Shown here piece after piece: positions 1-7,028 of a stretch of DNA of 10,090 nt. The DNA is from JBDSEG01 sp039920165 (GTDB lineage Bacteria; Pseudomonadota; Gammaproteobacteria; Burkholderiales; Burkholderiaceae_C), in contig JBDSEG010000400.1 of the NCBI GenBank assembly GCA_039920165.1, positions 1 to 10,090 of the forward strand, given 5' to 3'. The notes beneath the pieces are model-generated. The model was not told where the DNA came from, searched no databases, and saw only the letters and a list, made by a program, of their open reading frames with translations. The translations under genes were made by a program, and so were the position numbers. How positions within the stretch are numbered: position 1 is the stretch's first letter; each line of letters begins with the position of its first letter.

Positions 1-1377
1 CAGGCGGCCGACAGCTACATCCTGCTGGCGGTCGGCGATGCACTGGTCGCGCAGATTCCGGCGCTGCTGATCTCGGTCGCGGCAGCGATGGTCGTCTCGC
101 GGGTCGGCAAGGACAAGGATGTCGGCACCCAGATCGCCGCGCAGGTGTTTAGCTCGCCGCGCTCGCTCGCCATCACCGGCGGCATCATCGGCGCGCTCGG
201 GCTGATCCCCGGCATGCCGCACTTCGTCTTCCTGCTGCTCGGCGGCGGCCTCGGCTATGCGGCGTGGTGGATGCGCCTGCGCGATCGCAACGCGGCGCTC
301 GCGCCGCCGCCGCCGGCGCCGGTGGCCGAGCCGAATGCCGAGGCGAGCTGGGACGATCTGCAGCCGGTCGATACGCTCGGCCTGGAAGTCGGCTACCGGC
401 TCATCGCACTCGTCGACAAGGCGCGCCAGGGCGACCTGCTGTCGCGCATCAAGGGCGTGCGCAAGAAATTCGCCCAGGACGTCGGCTTCCTGCCGCCGCC
501 GGTGCACATCCGTGACAACCTCGAACTCAAGCCGAGCGGCTACCGGCTCACGCTGCGCGGCGCGGTGGTGGGCGACGGCGATGCCTATCCCGGCATGCTG
601 CTTGCCATCAATCCCGGCGGCGCGACGACGCTCTTGCTCGGTACCAAGACCACCGACCCGGCGTTCGGCCTGCCGGCGGTATGGATCGAGGAATCGCAGC
701 GCGACGCGGCGCAGACGGCCGGTTTCACGGTGGTCGACTGCGCGACCGTCGTCGCAACGCACCTGTCGCACCTGATGCAGCTGCACGCGGCCAAGCTGCT
801 CGGCCGGGTCGAGACCCAGCAACTGGTCGAACACGTCACGCGTCTCGCGCCCAAGCTGATCGAGGATGTGGTGCCGAAGATGGTGCAGATCTCGACACTG
901 CAGAAGGTGCTGCAACTGCTGCTGGAAGAGGGCGTGCACATCCGCGACATGCGCTCGATCGTCGAGAGCCTGGCCGAACACGCCGCCACCGTGACCGATC
1001 CGCAGGAGCTGGCACGGCGCATCCGTATCCACCTCGCGCCGAGCATCGTGCAGCAGATCTACGGCTCGGTGCGCGAGCTCGACGTGATCGCGCTCGAACC
1101 CGAACTCGAACGGCTCGTGGTGCAGGCGCTCAATTCGCCGCACGGCGCCGCGCTCGATCCCGGCGTGGCCGATACCCTGACGCGCAGCGCCGCCGATTCG
1201 GCGCAGCGCCAGGAAGACCTGGGCCACCCGGCCTGCCTGCTGGTGCCCGATCCCATCCGCGCTGCGATGGCGCGCCTGCTGCGCCGCGCCGCGCCGCGCC
1301 TGCGCGTGCTCGGCCACAGCGAGATCCCCGAGACGCATTCGATCCGCATCGGCTCGATCATCGGCGCCGCCGCGTGA
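1..1377 (+). CDS. flhA: Flagellar biosynthesis protein FlhA (5' end outside window)
   Basis: FlhA is the large inner-membrane subunit of the flagellar type III export gate; its cytoplasmic domain docks chaperone-substrate complexes. The reading frame is open from base 1, so the gene begins upstream. 458 residues are visible of a family length near 690, so roughly a third is missing. The first visible residues carry the conserved GDALVAQIPALL stretch of the FHIPEP family, followed by a hydrophobic segment. The last transmembrane segments lie at about residues 56-90. After an Ala/Pro-rich linker comes the cytoplasmic domain, with the typical RIKGVRKKFAQDVGFLPPPV block near residues 147-166 and LLEEGVHIRDM near 307-317. 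The C-terminus (HSIRIGSIIG) matches the usual end of the family. It is the first of four flagellar genes on this strand. Identity is very secure. Confidence 0.97.
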   Translation, partial: QAADSYILLAVGDALVAQIPALLISVAAAMVVSRVGKDKDVGTQIAAQVFSSPRSLAITGGIIGALGLIPGMPHFVFLLLGGGLGYAAWWMRLRDRNAALAPPPPAPVAEPNAEASWDDLQPVDTLGLEVGYRLIALVDKARQGDLLSRIKGVRKKFAQDVGFLPPPVHIRDNLELKPSGYRLTLRGAVVGDGDAYPGMLLAINPGGATTLLLGTKTTDPAFGLPAVWIEESQRDAAQTAGFTVVDCATVVATHLSHLMQLHAAKLLGRVETQQLVEHVTRLAPKLIEDVVPKMVQISTLQKVLQLLLEEGVHIRDMRSIVESLAEHAATVTDPQELARRIRIHLAPSIVQQIYGSVRELDVIALEPELERLVVQALNSPHGAALDPGVADTLTRSAADSAQRQEDLGHPACLLVPDPIRAAMARLLRRAAPRLRVLGHSEIPETHSIRIGSIIGAAA

Positions 1378-1380
1378 GCC

Positions 1381-1419
1381 CACTCGGCGGAGTGCGCCAG
1401 TGTCCGCGCCGGTGCGCGG
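1381..1419 (+). other. Two adjacent small hairpins just after flhA
   Basis: Right after the flhA stop codon are two inverted repeats. CACTC-GGCG-GAGTG spans 1381-1394 and CCGCGC-CGGT-GCGCGG spans 1404-1419; both are perfect stems with 4-nt loops. There is no T-run after either, so a classical intrinsic terminator is not supported. They could slow polymerase, protect a processed 3' end, or be chance in GC-rich DNA. The rest of the 206-nt gap up to flhF shows no sigma-54, sigma-28 or clear sigma-70 promoter that I can defend. Confidence 0.3.
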
Positions 1420-1583
1420 CGGCGCCGCAACCTCAATTGGGCGCGAATTCGGACCTTCATCGCCGGACCGTCGCACACGCCGGTCTTCGACACTGACGGC
1501 ATGAAGAAGACGCCCTCCGCCTGCCTTGCCGATACCTCGGCGCTCGCCGAAAGCGCCGCCTCCGCACCCCTGAAGGACTGCGC

Positions 1584-3173
1584 ATGAACGTCAGACGTTT
1601 CACCGCCCGCACCTCGCGCGAAGCCCTGGCGCTGCTGCGCCAGTCCCTGGGCGATGACGCCGTCGTGCTGTCGACCAAGCCCTGCCGCGATGGCGTCGAG
1701 GTGCTGGCCATGGCGCCCGAAGGAATGCAGCAGATCGAGCGCATGAATGCGGCCGGGTCCGCGTCCGAATCCGCGTCTGCGCCGGCGCCCGCAGCCGTCG
1801 CGGTCCCGGCAAGCGCCACGGTGTCCGCGGTCGAGGACGATATCGCCGCGCTGTCGATGAGCACGCTGTCGTTCCAGGACTATGTGCGCGAACGAATGCT
1901 CAAGCGCCGCCAGGCCGCGCTCGACGAAAGCCGCTCGGCAGGCCACAAGCCCGCACTTTCGCACACAACCGGCGCGCGGGCGACCGAGGCAGCGCCAGCG
2001 CGCGCCAGCGTGCTCGAACAGCGCATGAACGAGCGCGCCGCGTCGGCGCTCGCCGAGCCGGTGACGGCCGGTGCCACGAGCGCCAATGCAGCGATGCGCG
2101 AGCCGCCGCTGCTGCGCGACGAGATCCGTGCGCGCGCCCTCGCCGATGCGGACGTCGCGTCGATGTCGGCCGCACCCACATCCGCTGTGTATTCCGGCGC
2201 AGCACTGCACGCCAGCCCGCGCGACGACGTGCTGGCCGAGTTGCGCTCGGTGCGCGGCCTGATCGAAGAGCGCTTCGCTTCGCTCGCCTATATCGAAAAG
2301 CTGCAACGCCAGCCGGCCCAGGCGCGCCTCACGCAGCGCCTGCTCGACTGCGGCTTCTCGCCCGCGCTGATCCGCCGCCTGGGCGAAGGCCTGACGATGG
2401 ACGTGGGCGACGAGGTGGCATGGGCCGGCAGCGTGCTCGAACGCAACCTGCTGACCGACGGCGCCGACGCCGGCATCGAAGACAGCGGCGGCGTGTATGC
2501 CCTCGTCGGTGCGACCGGCGTCGGCAAGACCACCAGCACGGCAAAGATCGCCGCTGCCTTCGCGACGCAGCACGGCGCCGGCAATCTCGGTCTGGTGACA
2601 CTCGACGCCTACCGGGTCGGCGCGCACGAGCAGCTGCGCGCCTACGGCCGCATCCTCGGCGTTCCCGTGCATACCGCGCACGACCGCGCCTCGCTCGAAG
2701 ACCTGCTCGATCTGCTGTCGGCCAAGAAGATGGTGCTGATCGATACCGCCGGCATTGCGCAGCGCGATGCGCGCACCCGCGAGCTGCTGGACATGCTGTC
2801 GCACCGCGCGATTCGCCGGCTGCTGGTGCTGAACTCTGCCTCGCAGGGCGAGACGATCGAGGACGTGATCATTGCCTACCGCGGCGCGAGCTGTGCCGGT
2901 GTCGTGCTGTCCAAGATGGACGAGGCGGTCAAGCTCGGACCGGCGCTGGACGCCGTGATCCGCCACAAGCTGAAGGTGGTGGGCGTGGCCAATGGCCAGC
3001 GCGTCCCGGAGGACTGGCACCGACTGTCGGCCCACACGCTGGTGCAGCGCGCGCTGCGCGCGACCGGCAGCGCCGCCTACCGGCTCGATGCTGACGAGGT
3101 CAGCCTTGTCTTTGCGACGCCGCATACCGCGCCGTCCGGCGCTCAGCATCTGCCGCGCGCTGGCGCGCTCTGA
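1584..3173 (+). CDS. flhF: Flagellar biosynthesis regulator FlhF, SRP-type GTPase
   Basis: FlhF is a signal-recognition-particle-type GTPase that fixes the site and number of polar flagella. The 529-residue product starts with the typical MNVRRFTARTSREALALLRQ and has AAGGA at 1572-1576 before the ATG. Residues about 55-210 form an Ala/Ser-rich, poorly conserved B domain, followed by the helical N region. The GTPase (NG) core shows G1 GATGVGKTT at 309-317, TLDAYRVGAHEQL at 339-351, G3 DTAG at 387-390, G4 SKMD at 443-446 (usually TKLD) and GVANGQRVPEDW near 467-478, which is typical of FlhF. All nucleotide-binding motifs are present, so it is probably active. The flhG-like gene begins 7 nt downstream, which suggests translational coupling and fits the known FlhF-FlhG partnership. 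Confidence 0.96.
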   Translation: MNVRRFTARTSREALALLRQSLGDDAVVLSTKPCRDGVEVLAMAPEGMQQIERMNAAGSASESASAPAPAAVAVPASATVSAVEDDIAALSMSTLSFQDYVRERMLKRRQAALDESRSAGHKPALSHTTGARATEAAPARASVLEQRMNERAASALAEPVTAGATSANAAMREPPLLRDEIRARALADADVASMSAAPTSAVYSGAALHASPRDDVLAELRSVRGLIEERFASLAYIEKLQRQPAQARLTQRLLDCGFSPALIRRLGEGLTMDVGDEVAWAGSVLERNLLTDGADAGIEDSGGVYALVGATGVGKTTSTAKIAAAFATQHGAGNLGLVTLDAYRVGAHEQLRAYGRILGVPVHTAHDRASLEDLLDLLSAKKMVLIDTAGIAQRDARTRELLDMLSHRAIRRLLVLNSASQGETIEDVIIAYRGASCAGVVLSKMDEAVKLGPALDAVIRHKLKVVGVANGQRVPEDWHRLSAHTLVQRALRATGSAAYRLDADEVSLVFATPHTAPSGAQHLPRAGAL

Positions 3174-3180
3174 GAAGACC

Positions 3181-4044
3181 ATGCGCGAATCCCCTTCACG
3201 ACCGCTGCCGCTCGACCAGGCCGACGGCCTGCGCCGCCTGTTCTCCCACGCCCGGGTGCAGATCGTCCCGGTGGTCTCGAACCCGCACATCGCCTTCGGC
3301 GGCGTGCTGCTCGAACGCCTGTGCGCGGCATTCGCCGAGCACGGCCGGCACACCCTCGTCGTCGATGCCAGCGAGCGTGCGGACGAGCCATCCGAACTCG
3401 CGCAGCTCGACCTGGCCGACGGCGTCGAGACCTTGTCGGCGCATGTCTCGTACCTGGCCGCGCGCGGCCAGCCGCTGCGCCATGTGGATGCGCACGGCTC
3501 GAGCGCGCCGTTTCTGCGCGCCGTCGTGGATGCCGCGCCGCACGCCGATGTGCTGCTGGTGCATGCGAGCGCGCCCGAGCTGTGCCGGATTTTCGCGCGC
3601 CATCGCTCCGCCACTTTCGATTTCAGCGAGCAGACGGCGCGCCCGATCCTGCTCGCCGACGACCGGCCGGCGAGCGTGACGCACGCCTATGCCGCGATGA
3701 AGCTGCTGACGCAGCGCGCCGGGCTCGTGGTGCACGACCTGCTGCTCGGCGCTGCAAACCACTCGCCGCGCGCCGAGCGCATCGCGATGCAGCTCGCCAC
3801 CTGCGCGGACGACTTTCTCGGCGCGGTGCTTCGCGACTGGGCCGCGGTCGATCCGGCCGCCGACCCGGCGCTGCCGCCTGGACCGGCGCTGCGCCGCCTC
3901 GTCATGCAGTTGTTGGAGGCACCGACGCAGTCGGCCGCCTTCGCGACTTGCGCCTTCGCATCACCTGCCACACCACGCGCCGCACTGCACGACGGCTGGC
4001 GCGGCAGCCTCCATCCGGCCACTTTGTCAGGGGCAATGATTTGA
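3181..4044 (+). CDS. flhG: FlhG/MinD-like flagellar number regulator, degenerate ATPase
   Basis: FlhG (FleN, YlxH) is normally a MinD-family ATPase that limits flagellar number and activates the GTPase of FlhF through a short N-terminal helix with a DQAxxLR motif. This 287-residue protein has that motif intact (DQADGLR, residues 12-18). The MinD-like fold is traceable: a first strand VQIVPVV (26-32), TLVVDAS (58-64), a Walker-B-like strand ADVLLVHAS (122-130), and RPILLADDRPASVTHAYAAMKLL (154-176), which matches the family's PEPTSITDAYALIK region. In place of the KGGVGKT P-loop it has SNPHIAFGG (33-41), with no Lys or Thr for phosphate binding. It is therefore probably not a working ATPase. 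The position between flhF and fliA is the usual place for flhG. Family membership is an inference from the motif, the fold pattern and the context. A GAGAAG lies just upstream of the ATG. Confidence 0.82.
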   Translation: MRESPSRPLPLDQADGLRRLFSHARVQIVPVVSNPHIAFGGVLLERLCAAFAEHGRHTLVVDASERADEPSELAQLDLADGVETLSAHVSYLAARGQPLRHVDAHGSSAPFLRAVVDAAPHADVLLVHASAPELCRIFARHRSATFDFSEQTARPILLADDRPASVTHAYAAMKLLTQRAGLVVHDLLLGAANHSPRAERIAMQLATCADDFLGAVLRDWAAVDPAADPALPPGPALRRLVMQLLEAPTQSAAFATCAFASPATPRAALHDGWRGSLHPATLSGAMI

Positions 4045-4061
4045 ATTCCCGGAGCGAATCC

Positions 4062-4775
4062 ATGTACACCGCCAAAGGCCAGCTCGATCTGAACTCGATG
4101 CTCAAGCAGTACAGCCCGCTGGTGCGCCGGCTGGCGCATCAGATGATCGCCAAGCTGCCGGCCAATGTCGAGATCGACGACCTGATCCAGGTCGGCATGA
4201 TCGGCCTTGCCGATGCGATGAGTCGCTTCGACGCCGCCCAGGGCGTGCAGTTCGAGACTTTCGCGACCCAGCGGATCCGCGGCGCCATGCTCGACGAGTT
4301 GCGCGGCACCGACTACCTGTCGCGCGGCACCCGCAAGCAGCAGCGCAGCATCGAGACCGCGGTCCGCGCACTCGAGCAGCGCCTCGGCCGCGCGCCGGTC
4401 GAGAGCGAGATTGCCAAGGAAATGGGCACGACGCTGGCCGAATACCAGGAGCTGCTCGGCCGCGTGCGCGGCACCCAGCTCGTCTACCTCGAGGATATGT
4501 CGGGCGACGACGGCGACCAGGATTTTCTGGACCGCCACGTCGTCGACGAGGTCGCCAACCCGCTGGCGCAATTGCAGGACCTGCGCATGCGCGAGGCGCT
4601 GGTCGAGGCGATCAAGATCCTGCCCGAGCGCGAGCAGTACGTGATGAGCATGTACTACGAGCACGATATGAACCTGAAGGAAATCGCCGCGGTGCTGAAG
4701 GTGACCGAGTCGCGCGTGTGCCAGCTGCACAGCCAGTCGATCGCGCGGCTGCGGGTCAAGCTGCGGGCATATTGA
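4062..4775 (+). CDS. fliA: Flagellar sigma factor FliA (sigma-28)
   Basis: FliA directs RNA polymerase to late flagellar promoters (filament, motor and chemotaxis genes) and is held in check by the anti-sigma factor FlgM. The 237-residue product has the normal family length. Region 2 includes YSPLVRRLAHQMIAKLP and EIDDLIQVGMIGLADAMSRFD (about residues 12-60), then FETFATQRIRGAMLDELR, which belongs to the -10 recognition region. Region 3 covers about 85-150 (KQQRSIETAVRALEQRLGR, EIAKEMG). Region 4 ends the protein with the helix-turn-helix LKEIAAVLKVTESRVCQLHS near 206-225. GGAG at 4050-4053 lies 8 nt before the ATG, and the gap from the flhG-like gene is 17 nt, so co-transcription is likely. 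flgM is not in the window. Nothing unusual was seen. Confidence 0.97.
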   Translation: MYTAKGQLDLNSMLKQYSPLVRRLAHQMIAKLPANVEIDDLIQVGMIGLADAMSRFDAAQGVQFETFATQRIRGAMLDELRGTDYLSRGTRKQQRSIETAVRALEQRLGRAPVESEIAKEMGTTLAEYQELLGRVRGTQLVYLEDMSGDDGDQDFLDRHVVDEVANPLAQLQDLRMREALVEAIKILPEREQYVMSMYYEHDMNLKEIAAVLKVTESRVCQLHSQSIARLRVKLRAY

Positions 4776-4780
4776 GCAGC

Positions 4781-4814
4781 CCCCAGGAAATGTCTTCGAC
4801 ATTTCCGTCCCCAG
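4781..4814 (+). repeat. Perfect palindrome flanked by CCCCAG direct repeats; possible terminator or REP-like element
   Basis: Six bases after the fliA stop codon a CCCCAG (4781-4786) leads into a perfect inverted repeat: GGAAATGTC (4786-4794), loop TTC, GACATTTCC (4798-4806). A second CCCCAG follows at 4809-4814. Transcribed, this gives a 9-bp stem with a 3-nt loop. No T-run follows, so intrinsic termination is not the clear answer. A factor-assisted terminator at the end of the flagellar cluster, an operator, or a copy of a dispersed short palindromic element are all possible. The AT-rich stem stands out from the GC-rich surroundings. Confidence 0.55.
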
Positions 4815-4862
4815 TGGTCAAGCAACGTGGCAAACCCACACTTACTTGAGGTTCCGCCGCCC

Positions 4863-5612
4863 GTGAGCAGGCTGCTGCCCGGCCGGCTCGTCTGGCCGCT
4901 GCCGGCCTTGCTCGCGTGGACGCTGGCGTGGGCATTCTTCATCGCCCTGCGTTTGACCGATGTCGCTGCGCTGCCCGGCGCCGTCTTGCCGATCGCGCTC
5001 GGGTGCGCGCTGGCGATGTTCGGCGCGACCCGCTGGCGCCGCGTCTTCATTGCTGCCGGATTTCCACTGTCGCTGCTTGCCAGCGGCGCCGCCGCAGATC
5101 TGCCGGCCTGGGCCTGGCTGCTGCCGCTGGGCGCGCTCGCGCTGCTGTACCCGGCACGGACCTGGCGCGATGCGCCGCTGTTTCCGACGCCGCACGGGGC
5201 GCTCGACGGGCTGGCTGACCAGATCGTGTTGCCGCCTTCGCCGCTCATCCTCGACGCCGGCTGCGGCCTCGGCGCCGCGCTGCGCGCACTGCGCCGGGCC
5301 TGGCCGCAGGCGCGCCTGCACGGCATCGAATGGAGCTGGCCGCTGCAGCGGGCGTGCACGCTACGCTGCCGCTTCGCCACGGTCCGCCAGGGTGATATCT
5401 GGCGCGCCGACTGGTCGGCTTTCGACCTTGTCTATCTGTTCCAGCGCCCCGAGAGCCTGCCGCGCGCGATCGAGAAGGCCCGGCGCGAACTGCGCCCCGG
5501 CGCCTGGCTCGCGAGCCTCGAATTCCAGGCCGCCGGCGTCGCGCCATCGGCGATCTTCACCTGCCCGGACGGGCGGCCGCTGTGGCTGTATCGCATGCCG
5601 CGGGTCGGCTGA
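4863..5612 (+). CDS. Membrane-anchored class I SAM-dependent methyltransferase, substrate unknown
   Basis: From the GTG at 4863 the product has 249 residues. The N-terminal part is hydrophobic, with three or four likely membrane segments (about 10-30, 38-55, 60-78 and 83-96). The C-terminal half is a Rossmann-like methyltransferase. Motif I is LILDAGCGLGA (about 128-138), the acidic residue at the end of strand 2 is in HGIEWS (E156), and then come RQGDIW (about 175-180), FDLVYLFQ (about 187-194) and ARRELRPGAWLASLEF, a motif typical of class I enzymes. It probably transfers a methyl group from S-adenosylmethionine at the inner face of the membrane, but nothing shows to what. The start is uncertain. 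An in-frame GTG at 4827 gives 12 more residues but has no visible ribosome site and lies 12 nt after the repeat element, while 4863 has TGAGG at 4847-4851, 11 nt away. It lies 87 nt after fliA, so a flagellar link is possible but unproven. Confidence 0.82.
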   Translation: MSRLLPGRLVWPLPALLAWTLAWAFFIALRLTDVAALPGAVLPIALGCALAMFGATRWRRVFIAAGFPLSLLASGAAADLPAWAWLLPLGALALLYPARTWRDAPLFPTPHGALDGLADQIVLPPSPLILDAGCGLGAALRALRRAWPQARLHGIEWSWPLQRACTLRCRFATVRQGDIWRADWSAFDLVYLFQRPESLPRAIEKARRELRPGAWLASLEFQAAGVAPSAIFTCPDGRPLWLYRMPRVG

Positions 5613-5659
5613 GACATCGTCCTTCGCGCCTTCGCCTCCTGTAACTTCGTCGCCGAAAA

Positions 5660-5696
5660 GCGGTAGCAGCTTCAACGGCGCGCTGCCAGCGACCGC
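5660..5696 (+). other. Imperfect hairpin in the gap before the kinase operon
   Basis: The 242-nt gap between the methyltransferase and the kinase holds one notable structure. An outer stem GCGGT/ACCGC (5660-5664 with 5692-5696) encloses an inner stem GCAGC/GCTGC (5666-5670 with 5682-5686) with an 11-nt loop. It sits about 50 nt after the methyltransferase stop, where a terminator could lie, but no T-run follows. The promoter of the kinase operon should be in the remaining 158 nt; I see no -35/-10 pair good enough to name and no convincing LytTR-type direct repeat. Confidence 0.25.
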
Positions 5697-5843
5697 ACCA
5701 GAAGCCTCGGCCCGTGCCAGTCGGCCCGCCGGCTGACCGTATCCATCGGCGCACAGCGGCAGCCATCCTTCGATTTGTCGATTCCGTCGGCGCAATAGGC
5801 CGAGCGGGCGTCGTGCGGGCGCAGAATATTTCGCAAGCTGGCA

Positions 5844-5850
5844 GGGAGGA
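5844..5850 (+). promoter_or_regulatory. Ribosome binding site that sets the kinase start
   Basis: GGGAGGA lies 4 nt before the ATG at 5855 and is close to the ideal Shine-Dalgarno sequence. It decides in favour of this ATG over an in-frame GTG at 5714, whose 47-residue extension is Arg- and Ala-rich and shows no domain. Confidence 0.8.
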
Positions 5851-5854
5851 CGCA

Positions 5855-7018
5855 ATGCCGACGACCGAGCCCCGACCGATGGCCGACCGCGCCGTTCGCT
5901 ATGCGCGCCGGGTAGTGCGCGCGCTGGGCTGGGAGCGTTGGGCAGTGGTGTTCGGCATGACGCTGCTGTGGTCGAGCCGGCGGCTCTTCACCCCCGAGAT
6001 GGTCGACTTCTTCACCCCGGTCGAGATTGCCTTCCTCGGCGTCGAACTGTTTGCCGAGATGGCCGCGATCGCGGCCGTCCTGATGCTCGGCTACACCCTG
6101 CTCGACGAGGCGCTGCCGGCGCTTGCTGGCGGGCGGCTGTGGCTGATCGCCGCCGCGCTGCTCGGCCTGGCGATGGCGCTGACGGCGCTGCTCTACGCCT
6201 ACTACGGCCACACCTTCGACGACCTGCCGCCGCCGCTGCGGCTGTTCGCCGATTCGCTGCGCTGGGGTTTTCCGGCGGTCATGCTGGCCCTGGTGACGCA
6301 TGTGCACCGGCGCGCGCTGCGCGCCGAATCGGCCGCCGATGCCGAGGAGCAGACACGGCTGCTGCTGCGTCAGGACGAGGCCGAGCAGCAGCTCGCCTTG
6401 TTGCAGGCGCAGATCGAGCCGCACTTTCTCTTCAACGTGCTGGGCAACGTGCGTCGGCTCTACCGCACCCGTCCCGAGGCCGGCGCGCAGGCGGTGGCGA
6501 GCCTGCGGCGCTATCTGCGCGAGGCCTTGCCGCAGCTGCGCAGCGCGCGCGCTCGTCTCGGCAACGAACTCGAACTGGTGCGCGCCTACCTCGACCTCTT
6601 CAAGCTGCGCATGGGCGCGCGGCTCACCTTCTCGATCGAGTCGGACGCCGCGCTCGACGAGCTCGAGTTCCCGCCGATGCTGCTGATGACGCTGGTCGAA
6701 AACGCGATCAAGCACGGTATTGAGCCGGCCGGGCGCGCCGGCCATGTGAGCGTGCAAGCACGCCGCGATGGCGCGCAGATCGTGGTCGAGGTCATCGACG
6801 ACGGCGCCGGCTTCTCCTGCGTGCCGAGCGGCGGCACGGGGGTCGGGCTGGTCAATATCCGGCGCCAGCTCGCTGCGCGCTACGGCAGCGAGGCGCGTCT
6901 GGCACTCGAAGCGCGCGACCCGCGGGGCGCGCGCGCGGTCATCGCCTTGCCGGTGCGCCTGGCTGCAGCCGCGCCGGCGCGATCCGCGGGCGCCATGCCT
7001 CGGACCGCACCGGTCTGA
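5855..7018 (+). CDS. LytS/AlgZ-type sensor histidine kinase (catalytically complete)
   Basis: This is a 387-residue inner-membrane histidine kinase of the His_kinase (LytS, YehU, AlgZ) family, which phosphorylates LytTR response regulators. Four likely membrane segments lie at about residues 28-42, 55-80, 92-116 and 133-150, with almost no periplasmic loop, so the signal is probably membrane-borne or delivered by a partner. A short coiled linker (about 155-185) follows. The phosphoacceptor motif IEPHFLFN puts His at 190. The ATPase domain has the N box VENAIKHG (281-288), the G1 box DDGAGF (315-320) and the G2 box GTGVGL (327-332). All expected motifs are present, so it is probably active. 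The 10-nt gap to the pseudokinase gene, whose ribosome site overlaps this stop codon, indicates coupled translation. The signal cannot be told from the sequence. Confidence 0.93.
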   Translation: MPTTEPRPMADRAVRYARRVVRALGWERWAVVFGMTLLWSSRRLFTPEMVDFFTPVEIAFLGVELFAEMAAIAAVLMLGYTLLDEALPALAGGRLWLIAAALLGLAMALTALLYAYYGHTFDDLPPPLRLFADSLRWGFPAVMLALVTHVHRRALRAESAADAEEQTRLLLRQDEAEQQLALLQAQIEPHFLFNVLGNVRRLYRTRPEAGAQAVASLRRYLREALPQLRSARARLGNELELVRAYLDLFKLRMGARLTFSIESDAALDELEFPPMLLMTLVENAIKHGIEPAGRAGHVSVQARRDGAQIVVEVIDDGAGFSCVPSGGTGVGLVNIRRQLAARYGSEARLALEARDPRGARAVIALPVRLAAAAPARSAGAMPRTAPV

Positions 7019-7028
7019 AGGAGTGACG

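Noticed and set aside
1007..1025. TGGCAC as half of a possible sigma-54 promoter
   Set aside because: It lies inside flhA and has no TTGC at the required spacing.
1509..1535. GCCGATAC as a possible sigma-28 -10 element before flhF
   Set aside because: The matching -35 position reads GACG instead of TAAA, and one partial match in this composition is expected by chance.
2992..3180. Upstream in-frame extension of the flhG-like gene
   Set aside because: It lies inside the flhF C-terminus and is Arg- and Ala-rich. The ATG at 3181 starts just after flhF and just ahead of the DQAxxLR motif, where FlhG proteins begin.
1059..3614. Very long open frame on the - strand (851 codons) across flhA, flhF and the flhG-like gene
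   Set aside because: It is the antisense shadow of GC-rich genes: rich in Arg, His, Gln and Ala, no domain, and it crosses three well-supported genes and their gaps.
5714..5854. GTG start extending the histidine kinase by 47 residues
   Set aside because: No ribosome site and no recognisable protein features; GGGAGGA directly before the ATG at 5855 is decisive.
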